Shown: piece after piece, positions 7,837-14,181 of the stretch
How the letters are laid out: every line of letters begins with the position of its first letter
Numbering within the stretch: position 1 is the stretch's first letter
Source: Flavobacterium psychrophilum
GTDB lineage: Bacteria > Bacteroidota > Bacteroidia > Flavobacteriales > Flavobacteriaceae
Length of the DNA stretch: 17,172 nt
Reading direction: 5' to 3'
NCBI GenBank assembly: GCA_020720185.1
Contig: DYPB01000004.1
Coordinates: forward strand, 1-17,172
The notes under the pieces: model-generated
The model's database searches: none
What the model saw: the letters and a program-made list of their open reading frames with translations, nothing else
What the model was told of the DNA's origin: nothing
Position numbers and translations under genes: made by a program

Positions 7837-8088
7837 TTAAAAATATATTAAATAATATTAAATAATAATTCAGAAGTATTAGGAAAAAAGTTAATAGTGT
7901 TAGAAAATGTGTTAGTAATATTAAAAAACAAGTCAGAAGTGTTAAAGAAGTTCTCCGTAGTGTTAAAGAAAGCCTAAATAATATTAAAGAAGTTCTCCGT
8001 AGTATTAAAGAAACTCTCCGTAGTCTTAAAGAAACTCTCCGTAGTGTTAAAGAAATTCTCCGTAGTCTTAAAGAAGCTCTCCGTAGTG
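7837..8088. repeat. Tandem array of twelve 21-bp units
   Basis: Twelve units of exactly 21 bp run without gaps from 7837 to 8088. Each begins TTA (at 7837, 7858, 7879, 7900 and every 21 bp to 8068). Six units (7942-7962 and the five from 7984 to 8088, excluding 7963-7983) share TTAAAGAA and the core CTCCGTAGT. They vary mainly at unit positions 9, 10 and 21. The first five units and the one at 7963 are diverged, AT-rich and lack the core, but keep the 21-bp phase. A weaker unit may precede them at 7816-7836. The array lies between the yebC terminator and the outer-membrane protein promoter. The period equals two DNA helical turns and seven codons. Function is unknown; alternatives are a minisatellite, a protein-binding array or a decayed coiled-coil gene. 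Confidence 0.9.
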
Positions 8089-8159
8089 TTGTTGCAGGCT
8101 ACAAAGCCTTATTATTATTGAAAAGTATTATTTTTAATAGATTCATAACTTTTATATAA
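7869..8159 (+). other. Start-less open frame reading the array as heptads
   Basis: In the frame starting at 7869 there is no stop until TAA at 8157-8159. The repeat units translate as seven-residue blocks KE(V/T/I/A)LRS(V/I/L), for example KEVLRSV, KETLRSL and KEILRSL. Positions 4 and 7 of every block are hydrophobic (Leu/Val/Phe and Val/Ile/Leu), giving the 3-4 spacing of a coiled coil. The diverged units keep this pattern (RKKVNSV, RKCVSNI, KKQVRSV, KESLNNI). However, there is no ATG, GTG or TTG before the repeats in this frame, and two TAA codons (7863-7868) interrupt it upstream. It is therefore either a broken gene or non-coding repeat DNA that happens to be open. Confidence 0.25.
8096..8109. 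other. Small hairpin at the end of the 21-bp array
   Basis: AGGCT (8096-8100) and AGCCT (8105-8109) form a 5-bp stem around ACAA, 7 nt past the last repeat unit. It is more GC-rich than the flanking AT-rich DNA and has no T-tract immediately after, so it is not a clear terminator. The rest of 8110-8242 shows nothing beyond A/T runs. Confidence 0.35.
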
Positions 8160-8242
8160 AAAAACCATAAAAAGAATATTATTTTAAGAGAATTGTTTTT
8201 AAAAAAAAATATTGCCTTAATAGTAATAATATAAAAAGATGC

Positions 8243-8250
8243 TATCTTTA
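8243..8250 (+). promoter_or_regulatory. Possible -7 element of the outer-membrane protein gene
   Basis: TATCTTTA resembles TAnnTTTG with A in place of the final G. It lies about 43 nt upstream of the ATG at 8293, the same distance seen for other genes in the window. No clear -33 TTTG is present. Confidence 0.3.
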
Positions 8251-8292
8251 CCGAAAATAATTAAAGACAATTTAATCTAAATTTTAAAAAAA

Positions 8293-8910
8293 ATGAAACG
8301 AAATTTAACAATCTTATTACTACTTTTAATTACATTTTCATTACATTCTCAAGATAGATATAAAACAATTTATCCATATAAAGTTATTCTAGGAATGAAT
8401 ATAATTGACGATTCTTTTAGTACAATTCGGGAGATTATTGATGTTGATAGTAAATTGAATATTGCAGCATATCCATCTTATTTTGGTTTTGGTGTCTTAA
8501 TTTCTGATAATTTTTCGTTAGAAGGAAGTGTTACCATAAACAAGTATAAAGTAGGTAATATTATTGATGAATCTATTTTGAAAACTGAAAAAGAATATTA
8601 TGCAATAGATGCAAGTTTAAAATATGATTTGAGTGATGTGAATTATAATTTAGGAATTTGTCCACGATTAACTCCTTATCTTATTGGAGGTATGGGTTTA
8701 ACATCAATTGGAGACGAGGTACGCCCAACAATTAATTACGGAGTTGGAACCTATTTATGGTTTTCGTTATTAGCTGATAGAGAATTAAATTCTAATTTTT
8801 TAGACAATATGGGCTTATTTATCCAAGCCCATGGAAAATCAATTTTTAAAGGAAAATTTGTAGATAATGAGATGCAATATTCATTAGGATTAGTTTATCG
8901 TTTTCAATAA
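8293..8910 (+). CDS. Small outer-membrane beta-barrel protein
   Basis: This 205-residue protein has a Sec signal peptide: MKRN, a Leu/Ile-rich core, then LHSQ, with likely cleavage after about residue 20. The mature part alternates polar and hydrophobic residues in strand-length blocks. Examples are YFGFGVLIS, FSLEGSVTINKY, YYAIDASLKYDL, LTPYLIGGMGLTS and INYGVGTYLWFSLLA. It ends MQYSLGLVYRFQ, and such an aromatic-rich last strand is typical of outer-membrane barrels recognised by BamA. Length and pattern suggest an 8-stranded OmpA/OmpW-like or PorT-like barrel, but no specific family is recognised. It follows the 21-bp repeat array and has its own weak promoter. Function is unknown. Confidence 0.75.
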   Translation: MKRNLTILLLLLITFSLHSQDRYKTIYPYKVILGMNIIDDSFSTIREIIDVDSKLNIAAYPSYFGFGVLISDNFSLEGSVTINKYKVGNIIDESILKTEKEYYAIDASLKYDLSDVNYNLGICPRLTPYLIGGMGLTSIGDEVRPTINYGVGTYLWFSLLADRELNSNFLDNMGLFIQAHGKSIFKGKFVDNEMQYSLGLVYRFQ

Positions 8911-8941
8911 ATTACTAATTCTATAACGATTCATTAAAATA

Positions 8942-9598
8942 ATGCTACACCATCTTATTCGTCAGCCAAAAAGAAAAAAAGAAAAAACACCATTATTATT
9001 GCTTTTGCACGGTTATGGTAGTAATGAAGCCGATTTATTTTCGTTTGCCGATGAATTGCCCGACGAATATTTAGTCATATCTGCACAAGCTCCGTATAGT
9101 TTAGGTTATGGCAGTTATGCTTGGTATGCTATTAATTTCGATGCCAATGAAAATAAATTTTCGGATCTGAATGAAGCTAGATTATCAAGAGATTTAATTT
9201 CAAATTTTATTGATGAATTAACCCTAAATTATGCTATTGATACCGAAAATATTACCTTAATAGGGTTTAGTCAAGGTGCAATTTTAAGTCTTGCTGTCGG
9301 ACTTTCATATCCTAAAAAAGTAAGTCGAATAATTGCATTAAGTGGCTATTTGAATACCGAAATATTAGGTGATAATTATGCAGAAAATAATTTTGAGAAA
9401 TTACAGATATTTCAATCGCACGGCACAGTAGATCAGGTAATTCCTATTGAATGGGCAAGAAAAGCAAAACTATTTTTAGATGATTTGAATATAAAGATGG
9501 TTTATAAAGAATATCCTATTGGACACGGCATTTCGCCACAAAATTTTTATGATTTTAAGAATTGGTTGAGACAAAGTTTATCTTTAATTGGAATATAA
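8942..9598 (+). CDS. Alpha/beta-hydrolase carboxylesterase/phospholipase family
   Basis: This 218-residue enzyme belongs to the phospholipase/carboxylesterase family (COG0400). The oxyanion-hole motif LLHGYGSNE lies at about 21-29 and the nucleophile Ser110 is in GFSQGA. Asp164 in HGTVDQVIP and His195 in YPIGHGIS complete the triad. Family members hydrolyse short-chain carboxylic esters, and some remove acyl groups from lipids or proteins; the physiological substrate here is unknown. There is no signal peptide, so a cytoplasmic location is likely. It begins 31 nt after the outer-membrane protein gene with no clear promoter of its own, so the two may be cotranscribed. Its 3' end overlaps the convergent gene by 15 bp. 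Confidence 0.9.
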   Translation: MLHHLIRQPKRKKEKTPLLLLLHGYGSNEADLFSFADELPDEYLVISAQAPYSLGYGSYAWYAINFDANENKFSDLNEARLSRDLISNFIDELTLNYAIDTENITLIGFSQGAILSLAVGLSYPKKVSRIIALSGYLNTEILGDNYAENNFEKLQIFQSHGTVDQVIPIEWARKAKLFLDDLNIKMVYKEYPIGHGISPQNFYDFKNWLRQSLSLIGI

Positions 9599-10066
9599 AA
9601 TAGTTTGATTTACTTCAAAACTAATTTTTCCGTCCTGATCTACGAAATATTTTAAAAGCACCGCTCCCCAAGTAGTTCCGTTGCTAAAGTCGGCAACAAT
9701 CCATCGTTGGTTAAGTATTTTTAGTTTATTGATAACAAACTTCATCTCGCCCATTTTGTCATATCCTACGAATTTATTGCCTAACGGGCTGTCGTTATAA
9801 CTCAATAATTCATTGCTAACAGCAGGAATTAATTTTTCATAATCTATCGGATTTGAATCGTTATTAAAATAATCTTGAGCTTTAGTATCATACTCTAACG
9901 AAAAATGATTTGCATCGTCTAATTTAGCATTCAATTCATCAATTTTTTTAATTGATTTTGAGTATTTATCTTGCTCTTGTTTAATTGTTTGGGTTAAATA
10001 CATATAAGTAAAAAGGTTTAGCAAAACCGCAATAATTGTTATGTAAAGTAATATTGAATTTCTCAT
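9584..10066 (-). CDS. Small membrane-anchored protein of unknown function
   Basis: This is a 160-residue protein with an N-terminal hydrophobic helix (about residues 5-24, ILLYITIIAVLLNLFTYMYL). It probably acts as an uncleaved membrane anchor. A charged, likely coiled-coil stretch follows (about 28-55, EQDKYSKSIKKIDELNAKL). The rest (about 75-160) looks globular, with FVGYDKMGEMKFVINKLKILNQRWIVADFSNGTTWGAVLLKYFVDQDGKISFEV. I do not recognise a family with a known function. The gene starts 13 nt after the MBL-fold hydrolase gene on the same strand, so the two are probably one transcript. Its 3' end overlaps the convergent esterase gene by 15 bp. Confidence 0.7.
   Translation of the reverse strand: MRNSILLYITIIAVLLNLFTYMYLTQTIKQEQDKYSKSIKKIDELNAKLDDANHFSLEYDTKAQDYFNNDSNPIDYEKLIPAVSNELLSYNDSPLGNKFVGYDKMGEMKFVINKLKILNQRWIVADFSNGTTWGAVLLKYFVDQDGKISFEVNQTILYSN
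9601..9629 (+). terminator. Possible terminator of the esterase gene
   Basis: TAGTTTGA (9601-9608) pairs with TCAAAACTA (9615-9623) with one bulged base around a 6-nt loop, followed by a T-run at 9625-9629. It starts 2 nt after the esterase stop and lies within the 3' coding part of the - strand gene. Confidence 0.4.
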
Positions 10067-10079
10067 TCTTTTTAGTTTT

Positions 10080-10847
10080 TTAATTCGTAATTTCTAATCC
10101 GTCAAAAGCCACAAAAACATTATCTGGTAATTTATTTTGAATATCTTTATGAAATCCAAATTTTTCGCTAATATGGGTCAAATAAGTTTTTTTTGGATGA
10201 ACCAAAGATATAAAATCTAAAGCATCTTTCAAATTGAAATGAGAATGATGCTCTTCTTCTCTCAAAGCATTAATTACCAATATTTTAATACCTTTTAATT
10301 TTTGAATTTCTTCGGTATCAATAGTTTTAATATCTGTTAAATAGGCAAAATCTTGTATTCTAAAACCAAAAACTTGTAATTTTCCGTGCCATGCATTAAT
10401 CGGAATTATTTCTTGATTATTAATTGTAAAGTTTTTATTATTAACAATTTCATTTACCACAACACTCGGTGCTCCTGGATATTTATTTTCGGTTTCAAAA
10501 ATATAATCAAAGCGTTTTTCGAGGTTATTAATTACTCGCCTGTGTGCAAAAATAGGCATTGCACCATCTTTAAAATTAAATGGTCTAATATCGTCAAGCC
10601 CTGCAGTATGATCAGCGTGTTCGTGCGTAAAAAGAATAGCATCTATTTTTTTGCAACAAGAATTTAACATTTGTTGTCTAAAATCAGGACCACAATCAAT
10701 AATAACTGAGAAATTATTGGTATAAATCCAAACCGAAACCCGAAGTCTTTTATCTTTGATATCCAAACTATTAGATACGGGATTTGTACTTCCAATAACA
10801 GGAATACCTTGAGAAGTTCCCGTTCCGAGAAAATGAATATTAATCAT
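10080..10847 (-). CDS. PhnP-like metallo-beta-lactamase-fold hydrolase
   Basis: This is a 255-residue MBL-fold enzyme that begins MINIHFLGTGTSQGIPVIG, the usual start of the PhnP-like group. The zinc-binding motif HEHADH lies at 75-80, with further metal ligands His153 (AWHGK), Asp172 (YLTDI) and His225 (YLTHIS). PhnP itself is a phosphodiesterase acting on cyclic ribose phosphates, but Bacteroidota members of this group are mostly uncharacterised and no phn genes are present here. I chose ATG 10847 over the in-frame TTG at 10877. The TTG would add ten residues (MQKIINKNQT) not expected in the family, and it falls inside the promoter -7 box. The gene shares a divergent promoter region with the 477-residue gene. 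Confidence 0.88.
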   Translation of the reverse strand: MINIHFLGTGTSQGIPVIGSTNPVSNSLDIKDKRLRVSVWIYTNNFSVIIDCGPDFRQQMLNSCCKKIDAILFTHEHADHTAGLDDIRPFNFKDGAMPIFAHRRVINNLEKRFDYIFETENKYPGAPSVVVNEIVNNKNFTINNQEIIPINAWHGKLQVFGFRIQDFAYLTDIKTIDTEEIQKLKGIKILVINALREEEHHSHFNLKDALDFISLVHPKKTYLTHISEKFGFHKDIQNKLPDNVFVAFDGLEITN

Positions 10848-10873
10848 AGTCTGATTTTTGTTAATAATCTTTT

Positions 10874-10882
10874 GCAAAAATA
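10874..10882 (-). promoter_or_regulatory. Promoter -7 element for the MBL hydrolase gene
   Basis: On the - strand the sequence reads TATTTTTGC, an exact TAnnTTTG match, 27 nt upstream of the ATG at 10847. It overlaps the alternative TTG start, which argues that translation begins at the ATG. Confidence 0.55.
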
Positions 10883-10895
10883 GGCTAAAATATCC

Positions 10896-10926
10896 TTTGA
10901 TACCCCTCCTATTTTGCTAACTTTGC
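10896..10926 (+). promoter_or_regulatory. Promoter of the 477-residue conserved gene
   Basis: TTTG (10896-10899), an 18-nt spacer and TAACTTTGC (10918-10926) match the full Bacteroidota promoter (TTTG, then TAnnTTTG). The expected transcript start is near 10933, giving a leader of about 60 nt before the ATG at 10994. Confidence 0.65.
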
Positions 10927-10993
10927 AGAGTATTATAATTATAAATAAAATTTTAAATTCTGATTAGAAAAATTAGGAAAAAATTAAATATCA

Positions 10994-12427
10994 ATGGGAA
11001 CTGAAATAAAATTAAAAGGCGATAAAGTTATAACCCAAATTCCATCAACAAAGGATAAGGCATTACGGATAAACCTAAACGAAAATATATATGGCACCTT
11101 TGCAGAAATTGGTGCTGGTCAGGAAACTGTTCGCCATTTTTTTAGATCAGGTGGTTCGTCTGGAACTATAGCAAAGGCAATGTCGGCTTATGATAAAGAT
11201 TTTTCTGATGCCATTTATGGTATCGAAGATGATGGTCGATATGTTACCGAAAATCGATTGAAAAAGATGCTTAATCATGAAATTAATCTTATTGAAAATC
11301 GATTACACAGAGAGAAACATCCAAATAAAATGTTTTTTAGTTATGCCAATACGGTGGCTACCATTGATTTTGCAAAACAATTTAAAGGTCATGGTTGGGT
11401 TGGTATTCGTTTTCAAATAGAGCCTGATGAGGATTATAACGAAATTATAATTCATATTAGATTTAAAGAAACCGATGCTCGACTGCAACAAGAAACATTA
11501 GGAGTTTTAGGCGTAAATCTTATTTATGGTGCATTTTATAAATATAATGATCCTAAAAAATTATTAAAATATCTTTATGATCATCTTGATAAAGATCAAT
11601 TAGAAATTGATACTATAAATTTTTCAGGTCCTCGTTTTGCAACTGTCGATAATCGTTTAATGAGTCTTCAATTGGTTAAAAACAGTATGACAGATGCTGT
11701 AATGTTTGATCCAGAAGGTCGCAATATTTTGCCAGCAGCAATTTTATATAAAAAAAATATATTAGCCCTTCGTGGCAGTTATCGCCCTGTAACTAAGGTA
11801 AATATGGATATGTATGAACAGTCCTACAAAATGTTTCTCGAAGAGAATAAGGTTGAGAAAGACAATACACTTGTTATTTTTGAAATAACGCTATCTAATT
11901 TAAAATCCCAAGGGGAAATTGACGAACGAGATTTTATGGACAGAGCAGAATTATTATGCTCATTAGGTCATACAGTTATGATCTCTAATTTTCAGGAATA
12001 TTACAAAGTTGTCGAGTATTTTTCTAACTATACTAAAGCCCGTATGGGATTGGCGATGGGAGTAAATAATTTAATCGAAATTTTTGATGAAAAATATTAT
12101 CGGCATATGAGTGGCGGTATATTAGAAGCTTTTGGTAAACTATTTTATAAAGATTTAAAGGTTTTTTTATATCCAATGGAAGGAGAAGATGGTGAAATTA
12201 TAAACTCACAAAATCTTAAAGTTCATCCTCGAATGAAAGAATTGTACAAATTCTTTGCCTATAATGGCAAGGTTGTTGATATTACTGATTTTGACAGAAA
12301 GAACCTTAAAATATTTTCAAGAGAAGTCCTAAAAATGATTTGCAAAGGTATTCCTGGATGGGAGGAAATGCTTCCTAAAGGTATTGCCGAAATGATAAAA
12401 AAGCATCATTTATTTGGATGCAGATAA
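10994..12427 (+). CDS. Conserved bacterial protein of unknown function, 477 residues
   Basis: This is a full-length, soluble protein with no signal peptide or membrane helix. A striking N-terminal block, NENIYGTFAEIGAGQETVRHFFRSGG followed by GTIAKAMSAYDKDFSDAIYG and RYVTENRLKKMLNHE (about 29-97), is what I recall as the hallmark of a widely distributed family. That family is often labelled, without good evidence, as nicotinate-nucleotide adenylyltransferase or TonB-dependent receptor. I see no nucleotidyltransferase HxGH motif and no beta-barrel features, so neither label fits. Later conserved-looking stretches are FSGPRFATVDNRLMSLQLVKN, ILALRGSYRPV and MGVNNLIEIFDEKYYRHMSGGILEAFGKLF. A strong promoter lies at 10896-10926. 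The 3' end faces bcp across a shared terminator. Function cannot be assigned. Confidence 0.85.
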   Translation: MGTEIKLKGDKVITQIPSTKDKALRINLNENIYGTFAEIGAGQETVRHFFRSGGSSGTIAKAMSAYDKDFSDAIYGIEDDGRYVTENRLKKMLNHEINLIENRLHREKHPNKMFFSYANTVATIDFAKQFKGHGWVGIRFQIEPDEDYNEIIIHIRFKETDARLQQETLGVLGVNLIYGAFYKYNDPKKLLKYLYDHLDKDQLEIDTINFSGPRFATVDNRLMSLQLVKNSMTDAVMFDPEGRNILPAAILYKKNILALRGSYRPVTKVNMDMYEQSYKMFLEENKVEKDNTLVIFEITLSNLKSQGEIDERDFMDRAELLCSLGHTVMISNFQEYYKVVEYFSNYTKARMGLAMGVNNLIEIFDEKYYRHMSGGILEAFGKLFYKDLKVFLYPMEGEDGEIINSQNLKVHPRMKELYKFFAYNGKVVDITDFDRKNLKIFSREVLKMICKGIPGWEEMLPKGIAEMIKKHHLFGCR

Positions 12428-12455
12428 TACCAAAATAAAAGATATTAAAAGAGAG

Positions 12456-12489
12456 GAACACGCTATGATAAAATTTGATTAGCGTGTTC
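12456..12489. terminator. Bidirectional terminator between convergent genes
   Basis: GAACACGCTA (12456-12465) pairs perfectly with TAGCGTGTTC (12480-12489) around a 14-nt loop. T-rich DNA follows on both strands (TTTCGTTTTTA on the +, CTCTCTTTTAA on the -). The left arm contains the bcp stop codon (12463-12465, read on the -), so the stem overlaps the 3' end of bcp. Confidence 0.65.
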
Positions 12490-12915
12490 TTTCGTTTTTA
12501 CTGCTGTAATTACCTCGTCAATTATTCCGTTTTCGTCAATTATGAAAGAAATTCTATGAATGCCATCGTAGGTTCGTCCCATAAATTTTTTAGAACCCCA
12601 AACTCCAAAAGCATTAATAACTGCTTTATCCTCATCGGCTAATAACGGAAATTGAAATTGATATTTATTTCTAAATTTAGATTGGGCTTCTTGAGAATCA
12701 GCAGAAACTCCTAAAATTGCATAATTATTTGCTACAAAACGCTCAAAATTATCACGCAAATCACAAGCTTCGGCAGTACAACCTGGTGTAGATGCTTTCG
12801 GATAGAAAAAAACAACTAATTTTTTACCTACATAATCTGTTAGTTGATGTGTTTTCCCATCTTGGTCTAATGCACTGAAATTTGGGGCTTTATCTCCTTT
12901 TTTTAGAGTATTCAT
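12463..12915 (-). CDS. bcp: Thiol peroxidase of the Bcp/PrxQ peroxiredoxin family
   Basis: This is a 150-residue peroxiredoxin that reduces hydrogen peroxide and organic hydroperoxides using thioredoxin as reductant. The peroxidatic Cys46 lies in ASTPGCTAEACDLRD. Cys51, five residues later, is the resolving cysteine, as in E. coli Bcp (Cys45/Cys50). Other family marks are the KGDKAPNFSALDQDG start, KLVVFFYPKA, VSADSQEAQSKFRNKYQFQFPLLADE and the R-S-F-I-I-D strand near the C-terminus (HRISFIIDENG). Length is normal. It starts only 6 nt after the lipoprotein gene stop, so the two genes are probably cotranscribed. The 3' end lies inside a bidirectional terminator. Confidence 0.95.
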   Translation of the reverse strand: MNTLKKGDKAPNFSALDQDGKTHQLTDYVGKKLVVFFYPKASTPGCTAEACDLRDNFERFVANNYAILGVSADSQEAQSKFRNKYQFQFPLLADEDKAVINAFGVWGSKKFMGRTYDGIHRISFIIDENGIIDEVITAVKTKEHANQILS

Positions 12916-12921
12916 CTTGCT

Positions 12922-14106
12922 TTATCTTTTAAATTTATTTTTTGTAATAATATCTTTTAATTTATTTTTTAAATCCTCGCCACAGTCAAAAATCATTTGT
13001 TCATTACTAGGAAAAGGTGCCGAGCGTTTGTCAAAATATTGAAAATAATCCGTTTCGCAAGCAGTTTTATCTCCATTAAATGTTGCATAAATATTTTCAA
13101 AATTAAATGCACTTGATATTGGGAATGAATCAATCAACTGATTGTTTTTGAAATGGATATAATCAACTTTTGCTGTAAGTTGTACTGTTTTAAATTGTTT
13201 ATATTCGTATATATTTACTCGAATGTTTTTAAAATTATCAACCCTAATTGGGTTTCCTGCTTGGTCTTTAACAGGATTATTATTAGCATCGAGCAATGGT
13301 TTTGTTCCATCTTTTACTTGCTTTTCTTTTATAAATTCTCGCTCTTTTACCTGCTCTGGAGATATATCAATTTGTCTAAAATTAACAATAATACCATAAT
13401 CATAAGTAATATTTTTTTGTTTATTACTATGATAAACCGTCCATTTATCGTCTAAGCCATAAGTACTAAAGTCTAATAAATCAGTTAATAATCTATTCGG
13501 AATAACTTGATTTGTTTCATTTTTTGTAGAAACATTCACAAAATCAGTTCCTAACAATTGAGCATTTTCTATCAAACTTTTTGTATCTTTATAGTTTGAA
13601 TTTATTTTTTCTAAATACATGAAATCATCGTAGGCTCTTCTGCAATTTATCTTATCTTTTGTGTTTAATAATGCTTTTGAATTGTCATACAAATATTTTG
13701 AAAAGTCATTTTTACTACTAATCATTTGTTCTGAATAATTATCAAACGGAAATATTGCATTTCTATTTTCTTCAATTAACAGCAAGGGTAATAAGGGTTT
13801 TATAGACTCTTGGCGGCTATTTAATTGCAAATAAGTGTTATAAATTTTTTCAAAATTATTTGGGTTTCTTTCTTTATTCCATAAATTAATATTTGCCAAA
13901 TCTCGTTCTTTAGCTTTTGCAAAAGCTTCTTCAAGCATATAAACATAGTCTTGTTTCCCTTTGGCATTTTTATTTCCAGACAAACTAGAAAGTGCATTTT
14001 GAATTGCACCATCATAATCACCCGTAGTAAGCATTGTTCGTGTTTGTTTTACGCCACATCCAATAATTGATAAGGATAAAACTATTACAATTGTAATTTT
14101 TTTCAT
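12922..14106 (-). CDS. Uncharacterised lipoprotein with helical repeat-like N-terminal half
   Basis: This 394-residue protein has a lipoprotein signal, MKKITIVIVLSLSIIGC, with the lipidated Cys at residue 17. Residues about 25-190 are predicted by eye to be alpha-helical and resemble TPR-type packing: TTGDYDGAIQNALSSLSGN, YVYMLEEAFAKAKERD, INCRRAYDDFMYLEKINSNYKDT. Residues about 200-370 look beta-rich and charged (WTVYHSNKQKNITYDYGIIVNFRQIDIS, VRVNIYEYKQFKTVQLTAKVDYI-like). The C-terminal end is FDCGEDLKNKLKDIITKNKFKR. I do not recognise a family with a known role. It probably sits in the inner or outer membrane facing the periplasm. It lies between fumarylacetoacetase and bcp on the same strand; the 6-nt gap to bcp suggests shared transcription. 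Confidence 0.75.
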   Translation of the reverse strand: MKKITIVIVLSLSIIGCGVKQTRTMLTTGDYDGAIQNALSSLSGNKNAKGKQDYVYMLEEAFAKAKERDLANINLWNKERNPNNFEKIYNTYLQLNSRQESIKPLLPLLLIEENRNAIFPFDNYSEQMISSKNDFSKYLYDNSKALLNTKDKINCRRAYDDFMYLEKINSNYKDTKSLIENAQLLGTDFVNVSTKNETNQVIPNRLLTDLLDFSTYGLDDKWTVYHSNKQKNITYDYGIIVNFRQIDISPEQVKEREFIKEKQVKDGTKPLLDANNNPVKDQAGNPIRVDNFKNIRVNIYEYKQFKTVQLTAKVDYIHFKNNQLIDSFPISSAFNFENIYATFNGDKTACETDYFQYFDKRSAPFPSNEQMIFDCGEDLKNKLKDIITKNKFKR

Positions 14107-14181
14107 TCTAAAATTTTGTTTTAAGTATCTCTATACTTCTAAAATGGTTTTTGATTTTTTTATCAAATCCTCATTCTAAAA

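Noticed and set aside
7837..8088. CRISPR array
   Set aside because: Units are contiguous 21-bp repeats with no unique spacers, and no cas genes are nearby.
7740..8098. A - strand open frame across the 21-bp array reading as LRRVSLT-type blocks
   Set aside because: It has no start codon, its blocks are unlike a stable protein pattern, and it extends through the yebC terminator, so it is most simply a by-product of the repeat.
10848..10877. N-terminal extension of the MBL hydrolase from TTG 10877
   Set aside because: The extra residues are not part of the family's conserved start, and the TTG overlaps the gene's own promoter.
14107..14181. Short inverted repeats (AAGTAT/ATACTT and TTTGAT/ATCAAA) between fahA and the lipoprotein gene
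   Set aside because: Stems are 6 bp and fully or mostly AT in an AT-rich spacer, which is expected by chance; not strong enough to call a terminator.
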